A stretch of DNA of 64,000 bases, taken from positions 27,754,922 to 27,818,921 of the forward strand of contig CM055102.1 in NCBI GenBank assembly GCA_029204225.1. The letters are read 5' to 3'. Positions 35,350-50,391 of the stretch are shown here, piece by piece. Numbering within the stretch: the first letter of the stretch is position 1; each line of letters opens with the position of its first letter. Under the pieces are notes generated by a model, which saw only the letters and a program-made list of their open reading frames with translations, did no database searches and was not told the origin of the DNA. Origin of the DNA: Diphasiastrum complanatum (Eukaryota; Streptophyta; Lycopodiopsida; Lycopodiales; Lycopodiaceae). Position numbers and translations under genes: made by a program.

Positions 35350-36510
35350 AAGAATTACGCCGAGCAGCTCACACTGGCCCAGGATATCCTCACCAACCTT
35401 GGATTTGATCTAACACTTTTTCGGGACCAGCAGAGCGAGAGCCTCATCCGAGCAGCCTACTCGACCTATTCGGATGAGTTCCAAATTTTCCGGATTACAT
35501 CCAAGAGTGGCAGCTATTCTATTATCAACATCTCTCCTGGGGATCTTCATAGCGTCGGCTTTCCTAATCTCGGAGAGACAATCCATGGAAAGGGCACCAG
35601 CTATGATGCCAAGTACTTCACAAAGTTTCTGACAGACGATGGCAAAACCATTGCCCAAACCAACGACGGGATCACTATCCGCCTCATCACGGATCCCCAT
35701 TTACGGGCCGCCTCAAAGATCCTCGTCACCATGGTCGTAGTACATACCACCAAGATGGATCGCATCCCACCGAGCGATCTCTTTTCTTTGACCCTCATCA
35801 TGGACGACCCCACTCAAAATTATAAGTGGGCTAAGAAGGTAGCGGAGAAGCTGTGCGGAGCTCTGAAAGCCCGCAAATCAACTACCAAATGTGGGTATCT
35901 CCTCCACATGTTGGTCACCAAACAATTGGGATCTAGGGCGGCTGCTGCCATCAAGGAGCTGGATGATGTTTATCCAAGCACAAAAAAACGAACCACCCCC
36001 CAACCGACAGTGGAACCAGTCTCACCAGCCCCACCTACTAAGAAGCAGAAAGGGAAGGCGGTCAGCACAGAAGCTGATGTTCCACATGACATTCTATCCA
36101 ACGACATCGGGGTGGAATATGCTGAATCTGGAGGGAGCCTTAAACCATCTCAGGTCCCAAAGGAGGTCCTTGGGCAGCAGACGGCCTTACTTCACCAGGC
36201 CCAACAACGCCGACAAGCAGTAGCAGCAGCAACAGGCAGCTCCGGACCGGTAAGCACTTTCGGATCTGATGCTATGGGCGTGATTCCATCCACACGGGAA
36301 ATCTCCTCTCCATCACTTGCTCTCACACTCCCACCACCACCCCCACCATTTACTGCCTCCTCCACACCCTCACTAACTCTCAACATGGGCTTCACTTCCA
36401 CACTTCCACAAAAGCCCTCCCCTGTACAAATCTCCACCCTACTTGACTCCATAGTCAACGTAGATGATTTAACAATCACATCCACCTGTCTTTCATACAC
36501 CTCCGTCTAG
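35338..36510 (+). CDS. Extra ORF after gypsy integrase (390 residues, unknown family)
   Basis: The ATG at 35338 overlaps the end of pol by about a dozen bases. Residues 1-210 look like a folded domain (IRAAYSTYSDEFQIFRITS, then LRAASKILVTMVVVHTTKM) similar in style to the 'putative plant transposon protein' regions of Athila/Tat elements; that is an impression, not a match I can prove. Residues 215-390 are low-complexity: Pro/Lys-rich (PTKKQKGKA), Gln/Ala-rich, then Pro/Ser-rich. After a frame change near 36490 the DNA still encodes a Gln-rich probable coiled coil (KAGLEEENKQQQLQIQ) to a TAG about 36716. The position, 3' of integrase, is where Athila elements carry an env-like ORF. It is more intact than the pol next to it. 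Confidence 0.55.
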   Translation: MIYLKNYAEQLTLAQDILTNLGFDLTLFRDQQSESLIRAAYSTYSDEFQIFRITSKSGSYSIINISPGDLHSVGFPNLGETIHGKGTSYDAKYFTKFLTDDGKTIAQTNDGITIRLITDPHLRAASKILVTMVVVHTTKMDRIPPSDLFSLTLIMDDPTQNYKWAKKVAEKLCGALKARKSTTKCGYLLHMLVTKQLGSRAAAAIKELDDVYPSTKKRTTPQPTVEPVSPAPPTKKQKGKAVSTEADVPHDILSNDIGVEYAESGGSLKPSQVPKEVLGQQTALLHQAQQRRQAVAAATGSSGPVSTFGSDAMGVIPSTREISSPSLALTLPPPPPPFTASSTPSLTLNMGFTSTLPQKPSPVQISTLLDSIVNVDDLTITSTCLSYTSV

Positions 36511-36769
36511 CCCTGTTCCTGATTTTCTACCATTTTACCCCATGTCGTATCTCCAATACAATATATTCGGCACCCTAGGGGGACAATATACTATGCGGCA
36601 ATTCGACGATGGTGCTATGGCGAACCTTCAGAAAGATAAAGCAGGGCTGGAGGAGGAAAACAAACAACAGCAGCTGCAGATCCAGAACCTAACAAATTAC
36701 AATCAACAACAATAGCAGATGCTACTCCACCTCCAGAACCAGCTCCAACTGAAGGTATCCCACATGTTC

Positions 36770-37728
<959 letters not shown>

Positions 37729-38323
37729 TGTCAAAATATTGAGAAATCTATCTAATGTTGTGAGTATGGGTCCTAAAAATGCCAAAGATGAATTGAGCTC
37801 TTTTGGCTTAGTATAGACCCATCTTAGAATAAAATATTCAAGGTAGGTAGAAGTAGAAACTCGAGCTACCATAGGAATTGCCATTTGTACTTTACATGCC
37901 ACATTTAATGCATGAAAAGACTATGTGGCACAATTAGACATAGTGAGGTGGCTTGGATAAGTCGAGAGCTTGAGAGGTGGATCCACAACTCCAATTTAAC
38001 TCAAAGTAAGAGAAGAGTCCATGGATCTATATATATGATGTACTCTCATTGAGAAAATGATGAAATTTGTGTGTAATGCAAATTTGGAGACAAGCTCTTT
38101 GTGCCCTCTCTCTCTCCACGAGTTTTGTACTTGCTATTTCCTCTCTCTAGCCGAGTAGAGACATTTATGATGCTTTGTCTTATGTTTTGTTGACAGATCT
38201 TGCTTGTAACACAATAATATTGCTTGTATGATTAGCTTTCCTATTGACAACCAATGCTAGTATGATTGTACTTAGGAGATCAAAAAAACATGTGTAGGGC
38301 GTCCCACACATGTTAATTCAGCA
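37729..38323 (+). repeat. 5' LTR of the copia element in the satellite
   Basis: TGTCAAAATATTGAG...AATTCAGCA, 595 bp. It differs from the 3' LTR by several substitutions and by a missing segment of about 15 bases (CTTTATGGTGTT is present only in the 3' LTR), so the insertion is older than the one at 54045. Confidence 0.93.
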
Positions 38324-39077
38324 TGGTATCAGAGCCTACCTAAGTTTTACAAGCAAATCTAATCAAAAAGTTTGCAGATCTGATCAGATTTCAAGCTAGG
38401 AATTGACTATATTCTACCTTCTAGCTAGTTTGCAGTTTTCTTGTGATTCTGAGCTATAAACCACATTGAATGGGCCAGATTAGGTACTGTACGGAATTTC
38501 AGGTGCTGGCACGTGTGAAATCCGCCCATTTTCAGATTGGTGGTTCTCTCTCACCTCAAATCCAAATTTCAAGCAAATTAGCCCACTAGAAAGCTAGAAA
38601 TGTAGAATTTGATGCAATTTGAATCATGGCAGTTGGATAAGCCAATCATAAGTTATAAGCTTTTGAAGAGTCGTAGGTAGGGCGCCTAGACCTGTGGCAA
38701 ATCGTGTGTACATGTCATTTATTGCTTGAGTGATCACAAAAATCATCCAGAAGCTACATAATCTCATCTATATGTGATTTAGACAAAACTTATAGGTTCT
38801 AGGCAAATTGTTTCATACAAATAGATTGTATTTGAGTCAATTTGACATTCTTGGAATATTTCACACGTGTGAAATTCAGAGAACCATAACTTTTGCCATA
38901 CTTCATCTTTTTTGATGATTCAAATCTTGTTTTAGAGAGATTGTCAAGCTAGTGAGATCTATCTCACAGTTTTTTGCTAAGTCCTACATAGGATTTGGTT
39001 CTGTACCCTTGATTGGTTCCTATAGTGAGAAGATAAGCAATTCTACCATCCATCTTTTTTTATTTCCATCATTCTTT

Positions 39078-42000
39078 ATGACTTCAATGGGTGTCTTTCT
39101 ATTAGAAGCAAGTGAAAAATTGTCAATCTCCAATTACTCAATTTGGAAGGTTAGAATGGAATCTGTCTTAATACTACAAGATGTGATGGATATTGTACTT
39201 GGCATTGAAGAAGAACCACAAATTCCTCAAGAAATTCCAAAGTACAAAAAGAGAGCCAGGATGGCTCAATATATTAAGATGAATGTCCCAAATGACATCT
39301 GAAGAGAAATTGGTGCTTGTACTAATGCCAAAGCTGCTTGGGATACCTTCAAGTCTATCTATGAGGCAAAAAATACTTCTAGACTTCTAACACTAAGAAA
39401 ACAAATTTTTCAAAGTGTACAGAGAAGTGATGAATGTGCTTCAACTTATGTAATGAGAGTTAAAGACCTCCATAGAGAATTGTCATGCATAGGAGACTCC
39501 ATCAACCAAAATAAACTTGTTCAAGTCATACTTAATGGGTTAAAGGAGGAATATGACAACCTTGTTCAGAGTTATGCCATTAAGGAGGAGCTACCAAGTT
39601 TGGAAGCACTCCAAAGTGTGCTCATTTTTGAAGAATCAAGACAAGAGTATAAACTCTTGAAAATGGAGAGACTGTCTCTCAACATTGATGGTAAAGCTCT
39701 CTTTACCAAAGACAAGCACAAAACAAGAAATAATAATCAACACCAATCCTCTTCAAGCAAGAACAATCTTATTTCCAAGGAGAAAGGAGATGAGGATGAG
39801 TCCTCTCAAGCTTCCACATCCAAGAAGAAGAAGAAAAACATCAAGTGTTTTTTTTGTGGCAAGAAGGGGCATTATGCCACCAATTGCTTCAAAAAGAAGA
39901 GTCAATTCAAGTAAGCCAACATTTCTAATGAAGAGAAGGAAGATGTTCGTGCAAGTGATGAAGAGGGATCTCTTATGGTCTCGAGTTTTTCTTCATCACC
40001 TTTCAAAAAGGATGGTTCGTGGTATATCGACAGTGGAGCTTCCTCACATATGTGTAGCTCCAAGTATTCTTTTTCATCCATGTCACCTTATGAAGGAGCC
40101 AAGAAGTCCATCTACACAGCAAATGATCATGAGTGTGCTATTGAAGGCATAGGGACCATTCCCTTAAAGCTTTCTTCATCAAAAGTTCTTTCTCTATCTA
40201 ATGTACTTTTTGTTCCCAAGTTAACAAAAAATCTTATTAGTGTTGGGCAATTGTTTGATAGTGGATTAGATGTGAATTTCAATGTTGATACATGTACAAT
40301 CAAAAAGCATGATGAGATCCTTGCATTTGGGTCTAGATATGGTGGAATCTACAAGCTTGATCCCAAAGAGTATGCTAACTCTTGTGACCGTGCTTTTGCT
40401 ACTCATATGTCTTTGGAGGAACTATGGCATAGAAGGTTGGGACATCCTAACTATAATTCTATGGTGACCATGGTCAAGAAAGCCAAAGGTATTGGCTTGC
40501 CTAATCTTATCTCCAAGAATTTCAAGCCATGTGAGGCTTGTGCCATATCTAAGTCTCATAAGAAGCCTTTTTCAAAGTCATCTATCAAGACTACGCATCC
40601 ATTGGAGCTCATACACTCGGATGTGCACTTCTCATCTTCAAAGAGCAAGGGTGGTGCTACTTGCTTTGTAACTTTCATTGATGATTTCACTAGATTTACT
40701 TGGGTATATCTTCTAGCTTCAAAATCTATGGTGTTTGACTATTTCCTAAAGTTCAAAGCTCTAGTTGAAAAGCAATTTTCTTACAAAATCAAGATTTTTA
40801 GAAGTGATGGAGGTGGTGAGTACACTTCCAATAAATTTCATGATTATTGTGAGCCTAAAGGCATTAAAAGGGAGTTTACTTGTGCATATACACCATCTCA
40901 AAATGGGGTGGCTGAAAGAAAGAATGGAACACAGTGTGAATGTGCCAAAACCATTAAAATTGAGGCATCCTTGCCAGAAGACTTTTGGGGTGAGGCTATC
41001 AATTGTTCAAACTATCTTTGCAATAGACTCCCTCATGTTGCACTTGATCCTTGTGCAAGCAGAAGAGTAATGGTTGGATATTTATCCAACAAAAAAGGCT
41101 ATCGAATCTACATGCTTTCTACCTTTAAAGTAATTGATAGTAGAGATGTAGTTTTTCGTGAAGAAGAAAAGTCCAATCTTGGAGGGGCCGAGATCAAGCA
41201 ACCTCAAAATCTATCACCTATTGTTATTGAAGACAATCAACATATGGAGGAGTCAAGATTTGAAGATGGAAGTCCTCGGATTTTCACTCCTAGAAGATCC
41301 ATGAGGGAGAGATCCGAGCCCAAGAGGCTCACTTATGATGACAAAGGAAAACAAGTGGATCTTGATTCCACTTATGCTTATATTGTTTCTCATGAGGAGC
41401 CCAAAAATGTTCAAGAAGCCCTCAATACCAAGGAGTGGTATGAGGCCATGAAGATTGAATATGATGCCTTGATCACCAACCACACATGGGAGCTAGTAAA
41501 TCCACCACCTTGCATGCATATCATTGGATGCAAGTGGGTGTTCAAGATCAAGTACAATCATGATGGCTCCATCAACAAGTACAAGGCAATATTATGTGCT
41601 AAAGGCTTTGCACAAATATATGGCCTTGACTATGAAGAAACCTTTGCTCCTAGCAAAGATGGTGACAATAAAAATCATAATCTCTCTTGCCTTATTTTTT
41701 AAGTGGAAATTGTTTCAACTTGATGTCTCCAATGCTTTTTTGAATGGCTATCTTGAGGAGGAGATATACATGGAGCAACCTCAAGGATTTATCAAGGATA
41801 AATCTAAGATTCCGATTTTGCAAGTGATAAAATGGATCGGAAGTCCATTAATGCATATACTATCTTTCTTGGAGGCAATCTTGTGTCTTGGCTTTCAAAG
41901 AAGCAAGATACCATATCTCTATCATCTTGTGAGGCCGAGTACAAAACACTCACTACAACAACTAAAGAGGTGCTTTGGATCAAGAGGTTAATCATGGAGC

Positions 42001-42281
42001 TAAAGTGCATCAAAGAGGATGATCTTCCCTTGATCGAATGTGACAACATATTAGCACAAGCTCTTGCAAACAATCCTATTTTTCATGCAAGAAGCAAGCA
42101 TATAGAAGTGGCACACCATTTTGTAAGGGAAAAGCTCATTGGAGGTGAAATCAACTTAGAACATGTCGACACATCTTCGTGTATTGCTGATCTTCTCACA
42201 AAGCCACTTTGCAAAAGTGCCTTCTCAAAGCATAGGTCTAATCTTGGTCTTATCTCAAGATCAATGCTTGATCCACATTAG
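39078..42281 (+). pseudogene. Copia gag-pol with reverse-transcriptase core deleted
   Basis: Gag from ATG 39078 (SISNYSIWKVRMES), TGA at 39300 where related copies have Arg or Lys, zinc knuckle CFFCGKKGHYATNC, TAA at 39912 (CAA in relatives). Protease WYIDSGASSHM, pre-integrase LWHRRLGHPN, integrase core with D (LIHSDVHF), D (FRSDGGGEY) and E (NGVAERKNG). About 45 residues of the integrase C-terminal part are missing near 41055. A frame change at about 41651 precedes a short RT piece (DVSNAFLNGYLEEE). At about 41815 the sequence jumps to RNase H (VSWLSKKQDTISLSSCEAEY), removing the RT palm with its YVDD site. It ends ADLLTKPL...PH and TAG at 42281. Confidence 0.94.
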
Positions 42282-42299
42282 ATACATTTTTAGGAGGAG

Positions 42300-42912
42300 T
42301 GTCAAAATATTGAAAAATCTATCTAATGTTGTGAGTATGGGTCCTAAAAATGCCAAAGATGAATTGAGCTCTTTCGGCTTAGTATAGACCCATATTAGAA
42401 TAAAATATTCAAGGTAGGTAGAAGTAGAAACTCGAGCTACCATAGGAATTGCCATTTGTACTTTACATGCCACATTTAATGCATGAAAAGACTATGTGGC
42501 ACAATTAGACATAGTGAGGTGGCTTGGATAAGTCTAGATAGCTTGAGAGGTGGATCCACAACTCCAATTCAACTCAAAGTAGGAGAAGAGTCCATGGATC
42601 TATATATATGTGATGTACTCTCATTGAGAAAATGATGAAATTTGTGTGTAATGCAAATTTGGAGACAAGCTCTTTGTGCCCTCTCTCTCTCCACGAGTTT
42701 TGTACTTGCTATTTTCTCTCTCTAGCCGAGTAGAGGCATTTATGATGCTTTGTCTTATGTTTTGTTGACAGATCTTGTTTGTAACACAATAATATTGCTT
42801 GTATGATCAACTTTCCTATTGGCAACCAATGCTAGTCTAATCTTTATGGTGTTATTGTACTTAGGAGATAAAAAATACATGTGTAGGGCGTCCCACACGT
42901 GTGAATTCAACA
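42300..42912 (+). repeat. 3' LTR of the copia element in the satellite
   Basis: TGTCAAAATATTGAAA...GAATTCAACA, 613 bp, directly after the polypurine tract and followed by the target duplication TTTAG. Confidence 0.93.

Positions 42913-43973
<1,061 letters not shown>

Positions 43974-44035
<62 letters not shown>
43974..44035. repeat. (TA)n(CA)n microsatellite
   Basis: About 25 TA units followed by five CA units. Confidence 0.95.
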
Positions 44036-44038
<3 letters not shown>

Positions 44039-44213
44039 GTTGTGAGTGCCCGTCGTTGACGGGCAATGGAGGCCGATCTAGGTGGCGGTCGATGATTTGA
44101 AACTTCAGTATCTCATTGACGGGCGAGCATCGATGATTTAGGAGGAAAGTCGATGGTCGTTAATGGTCGTTGATGGGTGACCGATGTATGTGTGTGTATG
44201 TACGTGGTCGTCC
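44036..44213 (+). repeat. Second copy of the CGATGG-rich dispersed repeat
   Basis: GCCCGTCGTTGACGGGCAATGG, then CCGATCTAGGTGGC, GATTTAGGAGGAAAGTCGATGG and CGATGTATGTGTGTGTATGTACGTG. The same sequence of blocks occurs at 19725-20225, and both follow a CA microsatellite. Confidence 0.65.
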
Positions 44214-44760
44214 ATTCGAGTCTTGGAAAAATTCAAGTCTTGAGAAAAATTTGAGTCATCGAGAATTTCGAGTCTTGAGAAAAATCGAGTCTTGGAAAAA
44301 ATTCGAGTCTCGGGAAAAATTCGAGTCTTGGAAAAAATTCGAGTTATCAAATAAGTCATGTCATCAAATTCGAGTCATCAAATAATTCGTGTCTTTACAA
44401 AAATTCGAGTCATTCTAGAAATTTGAGTCGTTCTAAAAATTCGAGTCTTCTTAAAAATTCGAGTTTTCCAAATAATTCAAGTCATTGAAAAATTTGAGCT
44501 TTCCAAAAAATTGAGTCGTTCAAAGAATTAGAGTCATTGGAAAAATTTGAGTTGTCCCAAAAATTCGAGTCTCAAAAATTTGCGTCTCAAAAATTCGAGT
44601 CGTTCCAAAATTTGAGTCTTTTTGGAAAAAGTCGAATTGTTATGAAAAAATTCGAGACATTAGAAAAAATTGAGTCATAAAAAAAAATTCGAGTCTTTCC
44701 TAAAATTTGAGTCATTCTAAAAATTCGAGTCGTTCTAAAAATACGAGTCTTCCAAAAAAT
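44214..44760 (+). repeat. TCGAGTC minisatellite, unit about 17-21 bp, roughly 25-30 degenerate copies
   Basis: The core ATTCGAGTC plus a short A-rich or TT-rich spacer (for example TTGAGAAAA or TTCTAAAA) recurs along 550 bases with point changes and spacer-length changes. It reads as Arg-Ile-Phe-Ser-Lys-Thr repeats on the minus strand, but stops and frame drift argue against a protein. Confidence 0.88.
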
Positions 44761-45934
<1,174 letters not shown>

Positions 45935-46048
45935 CATACATACATATATACACACCCATACATACATACATATACACACCCATACATACATATGTACATA
46001 CATATACACACCCATAACACATACATACATATACACACCATATGTACA

Positions 46049-46080
<32 letters not shown>

Positions 46081-46235
46081 CACACCCATACACATACATG
46101 TACACGTACATATATAGATATACACATACATACATATACATATATGCAAATACACATACATATACACATAAAAGCACATTTATACATACATACAAACACG
46201 TACATACATACGTATACACACATACATACATAAAG
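45935..46235. repeat. (CATA)n/(CACATA)n microsatellite
   Basis: Imperfect CATA tetranucleotides mixed with CACACCCATA blocks over 300 bases. Confidence 0.93.
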
Positions 46236-46264
46236 GCCATGTTTTTGTGGGTAGCAGCAATTTG

Positions 46265-46512
46265 TGTATCCTAATTCTAATCCTAAATCCTAATGTAACC
46301 CTGACCCTGCTCTATCTATTACATAATATCACTCTAACCCTAACCCTAATGTAACTCTAAGCCTAACCCTAACCCTAATGTAGCTCTATTTAACACCTTA
46401 TGCCAATCTAAACCCTAACTAAAACCATAACCTTGATCTAACTCTAACTTCACACTAATCCTAACCCTAACTCTAATGTAGCCCTAATCCTAACATTAAC
46501 CCTTACTCCAAA
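46265..46512. repeat. Degenerate CCCTAA telomere-like tract
   Basis: Many CCTAA, CCCTAA and CTCTAA words, including ACCCTAACCCTAATGTA twice. It is a TTAGGG-type repeat on the opposite strand, not the TTTAGGG type usual in plants, and is interrupted by ATGTAGCTCTAT. It sits directly beyond the end of the helicase gene. Confidence 0.72.
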
Positions 46513-46519
46513 ACAGATA

Positions 46520-48416
46520 CTACAACACTTCGGAATACACAATATTTTGAGTGCACCTCGCCACTCCTGCCACATCTGTAAATCGACCGTCAGTATCAGT
46601 AATCAACACTCGTACACTTCCTGCATTTCGCACTCTCGATAATGCAACATACAGCTAACCATGACTGAATACGGGACGTGGCAAGTACAATCCAATAGTC
46701 TCCATAGTCTGCCCTTGCGCCTTGTTTATTGTCATGGCAAAAGCTGTTCTAATAGGAAATTGTACTCGTTGTAATTCAAACGGCAAGTCTGAAGCGCTCG
46801 GCACTAAAGGAATTTGTGGAATGAGGACTCTACTCCCAATATTCCTGCCAATAACTATCTCTGCGTCTAAGACTTGTCTACCCAATCTACGAATGATGTG
46901 TCTTGTACCATTGCACAATCCTTTGTGCGATGCGATAGACCGCAACAACATCACTATCATGCCAACCTTCAACACCAATCTATGTGGAGGACATCCACTC
47001 GGTTGCAAGCTGTTCAAAAACTCTACTGGGTACACATCAGAGTCATCACGCTCAACCACGCTATCAGCACTATAAAATGTGCAAGCATCACCAGCAAGTT
47101 GCTCAACAACTTTCGAATTGATCTCATCCACGTTTTCGTTCAACGAAGTCAATATTGCACGGCTTCTTAAAAAATCAACATCCATGTAACGTCGTGCAAT
47201 ATCGAGAAAAGTGAACGAAATCAATTCACACAAATCTCGTGTCCTTAGACACATACACTCTGGCAAAGAAATCAAATCCAAACCACGCAGCACAAATGTG
47301 GGCTCACGACCATCTCCAATACTCAACAAATACTCTACGAACCTTGACTGCTCGTTCCTATCGGCTCTCTCCAACCCATAACACGCATGTTCATTGACAA
47401 TTTGTGCACTTCCATATATTTCCACAAACGCGAACACTTCAGTGAAGCGCTCACAATCTATGCACAACTGCCCCGTTGTACCACCGGGAGCACCTGACGG
47501 AAATCACCACCAAAAACGATCGGAATCCCTCCAAATGGAGTATCAATACTCAATATGTCCCGTAGAGACCGATCCACACACTCAATGGCATACTTATGTA
47601 CCATGGGAGCCTCATCCCAAATAATAAGTCGACATGCCATCAAAAGCTTACCGAACAGAGACTGTTTCAAAATGTTGCAGGTCGAGCTTTCATTCAATTC
47701 CGTCGGGGGAATCCTAAATCTAGAGTGCGCGGTCCTACCACTTTTCATTAACAATGCAGCGATCCCCGATGATGCAACTGCCAGTGCTATCCAACCTTGT
47801 GCACGCACGTATGATAGCATGACACTATAGAGAAACGTCTTACACTTACCACTCGGACCATCTACAAAGAACACTCCACCCACTCTTCGTACCACATGCT
47901 CACGTACTACACGGTCAAAAATCACACATTGATCTACATTCAATCTCTCGATGTCAGCCTCTACCTCTAGAAGGGTCTCATCGAGAAATATTTGCTCGCT
48001 AAATAGTAAAGAAAACTCGACATCGCTATTGGGAAGTGTAAAGCCAAAATTTGTCAACGACTTTCCCGATTCCTGCATGTGCGTCTCCACGTCTAGAAGA
48101 GCCATGTCTACCAAAATCTGACTCACAGTAACGGTCTCGCACGTTACTGGCTGTCCTAACTCCTCCGCATAATCCTCTACTAAATGGGGCTCTATACTCG
48201 TCCAAAGATCTAATGGGTCAGAAAGGGCACATGTCAAAAGAAGTACAGCGAACATGAGCCGAAGTTGTGATGGATCCCCCATGACACTGCCTCCAGCAGG
48301 CAATTACTCCATTCCATCGCATTGTTGACGAGAAGTCTATGATTGGAAGCATCTTTGAACGACAAAAACAACTCACCGTCGACTGTGCGCAAGTCCTCAA
48401 AACTTTTTGCACAAAA
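46520..48416 (-). pseudogene. Helitron PIF1-family helicase fragment
   Basis: The minus strand carries the C-terminal helicase of a plant Helitron. In order: SFEDLRTVDGELF; a P-loop reading GPSGKCKTFLY, where the usual G-GK[TS] is altered; Walker B IIWDEAPM; FGGDFRQVLPVV; IVSASL; IGDGREPTF; VGMIVMLLRSI; FAMTINKAQGQT; and LYVALSRVR. It ends at a TAG complement at 46520. Breaks: a frame change in a G-run near 48275, an in-frame TAG at 47458 and another at 46655 (both where CAG is expected), and a frame change near 47345. The Rep endonuclease (HUH) domain that starts rolling-circle transposition is absent; the fragment begins abruptly at about 48416. Helitron ends (TC...CTRR) were not found. Confidence 0.93.
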
Positions 48417-49913
48417 AATTCTATCCAGAAAATTGATAACTGGTATTAGGCAATTATTTACTGGGATTTACCTAAAATCCTAACTGTGAAATACATTTCC
48501 CGATCACACTTACTACCTCTGATGTCCACTCTTCTTCCCTCCTTAGAATTTTCCGTTCCCTGAAAATCTATTTCAGCTAAGATACTGAGAAGACGTAACG
48601 ACTTTAGTAAATGTTTTAAAATTGATTACTGTAGGAAAAAATCTGAAACAATTTCATTTCTATTCTCTATCTGGGCTGAATTACCAATATATAAAAATCA
48701 AATACCAGTAAAAAACACTACTAGTCTGATCTTTTGAATATAATTCACCATGGGATTTAACTGGAAATAAAATCAGTTTCTTTTTTTAACGTAATTTTTC
48801 AATAAAATTGGACTATTCTCCCTTTTCAATTGGCTTAAGAATTACTTTGTTAAATTTATCTGTAATTAATGAGAAATAAGATTTGGATTCAGGTACTTTC
48901 TACACCATATTCGCCCCCAATAATGTTGTTGAATAAAGAATTACCTCCAAATACTCTGAATTTTCCACCATTAATTATCTAATAAGCATTTCAAAAACTT
49001 TGGTTTGTTCAATTTTAATGATAGAAAAATCATCAAAAACCACAATAACCAATTGATCGGTGTTCTACCGATTTGGAAAGGAGAAAAAACAAAACACAAT
49101 TTAACTCTATGCATCGGGAGTATCAATACTTTAGAGTTAAATGGCTAAAAATGCATAATACCAAGGAAGAAGCATTTCACAGAACATTCTAACCCAAAAT
49201 CATAGCAGAACAACCATGCAAACACCCGACCACAATCACCAACGAGTTTTCATCTCAGCAACCAGACAGAGGAAAAGACAATCTGGGACAGCGACTGTTT
49301 ACCCTCTTAACACCTTTTTTTTTTTTCCAAGCTTCACAAGGGAAGGAAGACTTATCCTAAGTTTACAGAAACTACTCAAAAATTCGTAGAGATTAACAGT
49401 TTCATCCTATGTTCTTAACATGCAGATTTGCAGGAGGATTTTGGTAGAGAAACCCCCTAATCCTCTGCATGTATTACTGGAATTATGTGGTTATAAACCA
49501 AATAAATTGACTTATCCTCAACTTATCTATGAACTAGTCATGATTCAGAACATCTAGGACTGTTACACAATTGCAATTTTAACTGAGCAAAAACAACAAC
49601 GAATGTAAACTGGATCAGCATAGCAGATCATTCTACAACATTTGAAAGCTTTTTCAAAGAAGTAGAAGAACACAAATGAATTCACATAAATTCCAACATC
49701 TTTGTCAAAATAGAACATGTACAAGATCACTCTACCAACAATTTCGAAAAGTATGCCTCATACATGAACTACGAAATCCCTATTCGAACTTCTCTTGAAA
49801 AAATCAACACTCAATTCTGGGATGCCAATCCAAGTGCTTCCAACTTTCAAAATCGATGTAGAGCTTGTCTCTATCCCATCCAAGACCGCATCTTAGTCGT
49901 GCTCTGATACCAA
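48417..49913 (-). other. Leader of an inverted copia copy (homologous to 8917-10000)
   Basis: From the primer-site complement (CTCTGATACCA, about 49903-49913) down to about 48690 the sequence is the reverse complement of the leader at 8917-10000, with many substitutions. From 48690 to 48417 the similarity fades and I recognise nothing. Gag and pol of this copy are missing; the Helitron helicase begins instead. Confidence 0.75.
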
Positions 49914-50391
49914 TGTAATAACCCTCAAGGATTGCCCCTAAGATGAGGATAGGAGAACACAATAGAAGAGACTATGGAGCCAAACCGCCCAACCAATCCT
50001 AGATCAAACTTGGATCTAGCCCCCAAGCCATGTCATGTGAAGCAAAAGGAGAAGATAGAAACTGATGACCTAAATCCAATATGTCGACGGGAGAATCCCC
50101 ACCTCATTATATAGAGAGTAGAGCCCTGTACATGAAACCATGCAATCTCCATGTAGGTCAACTATAAATAGATCACATCTCTTCATGTAGTCCTCATGCC
50201 TATATCCGTCACACAGACATGCAATACTCCATATGTCTCAATTAGAGTGTCTGGGTCCTCTCAAGGTGATTAGTCACAAACAGGCCTTGCCATGGAATTA
50301 AATCACGGCGTGACCAATAATCTTGAACACTGGAGGACCGGTCTACCATATTAGAACTATTACAGGTCCTTAACCGAATATGGCTATAACA
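49914..50391 (-). repeat. Inverted copy of the long-leader copia LTR
   Basis: On the minus strand it runs from TGTTATAGCCATATTCGG at 50391 to TTATTACA at 49914, 478 bp, same structure as 8440-8916. It interrupts another copia element at the codons for VLYVPTL (bases CCTACACTC just above 50391). Confidence 0.88.

Larger units (their letters stand above)
37729..42912 (+). mobile_element. Ty1/copia element inserted in the satellite (TSD TTTAG)
   Basis: Two LTRs flank a gag-pol region, with the primer site TGGTATCAGAGCC at 38324 and a polypurine tract TTTTTAGGAGGAG ending at 42299. The 5-bp target duplication TTTAG (37724-37728 and 42913-42917) restores a complete satellite unit when the element is removed in thought. 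The element lacks the central reverse transcriptase, so it would depend on others to move. Confidence 0.95.

Noticed and set aside
44214-44760. CRISPR-like array of short repeats and spacers
   Set aside because: Plant DNA; repeats are only 7-9 bp, spacers are A-rich and alike, and there are no cas genes.
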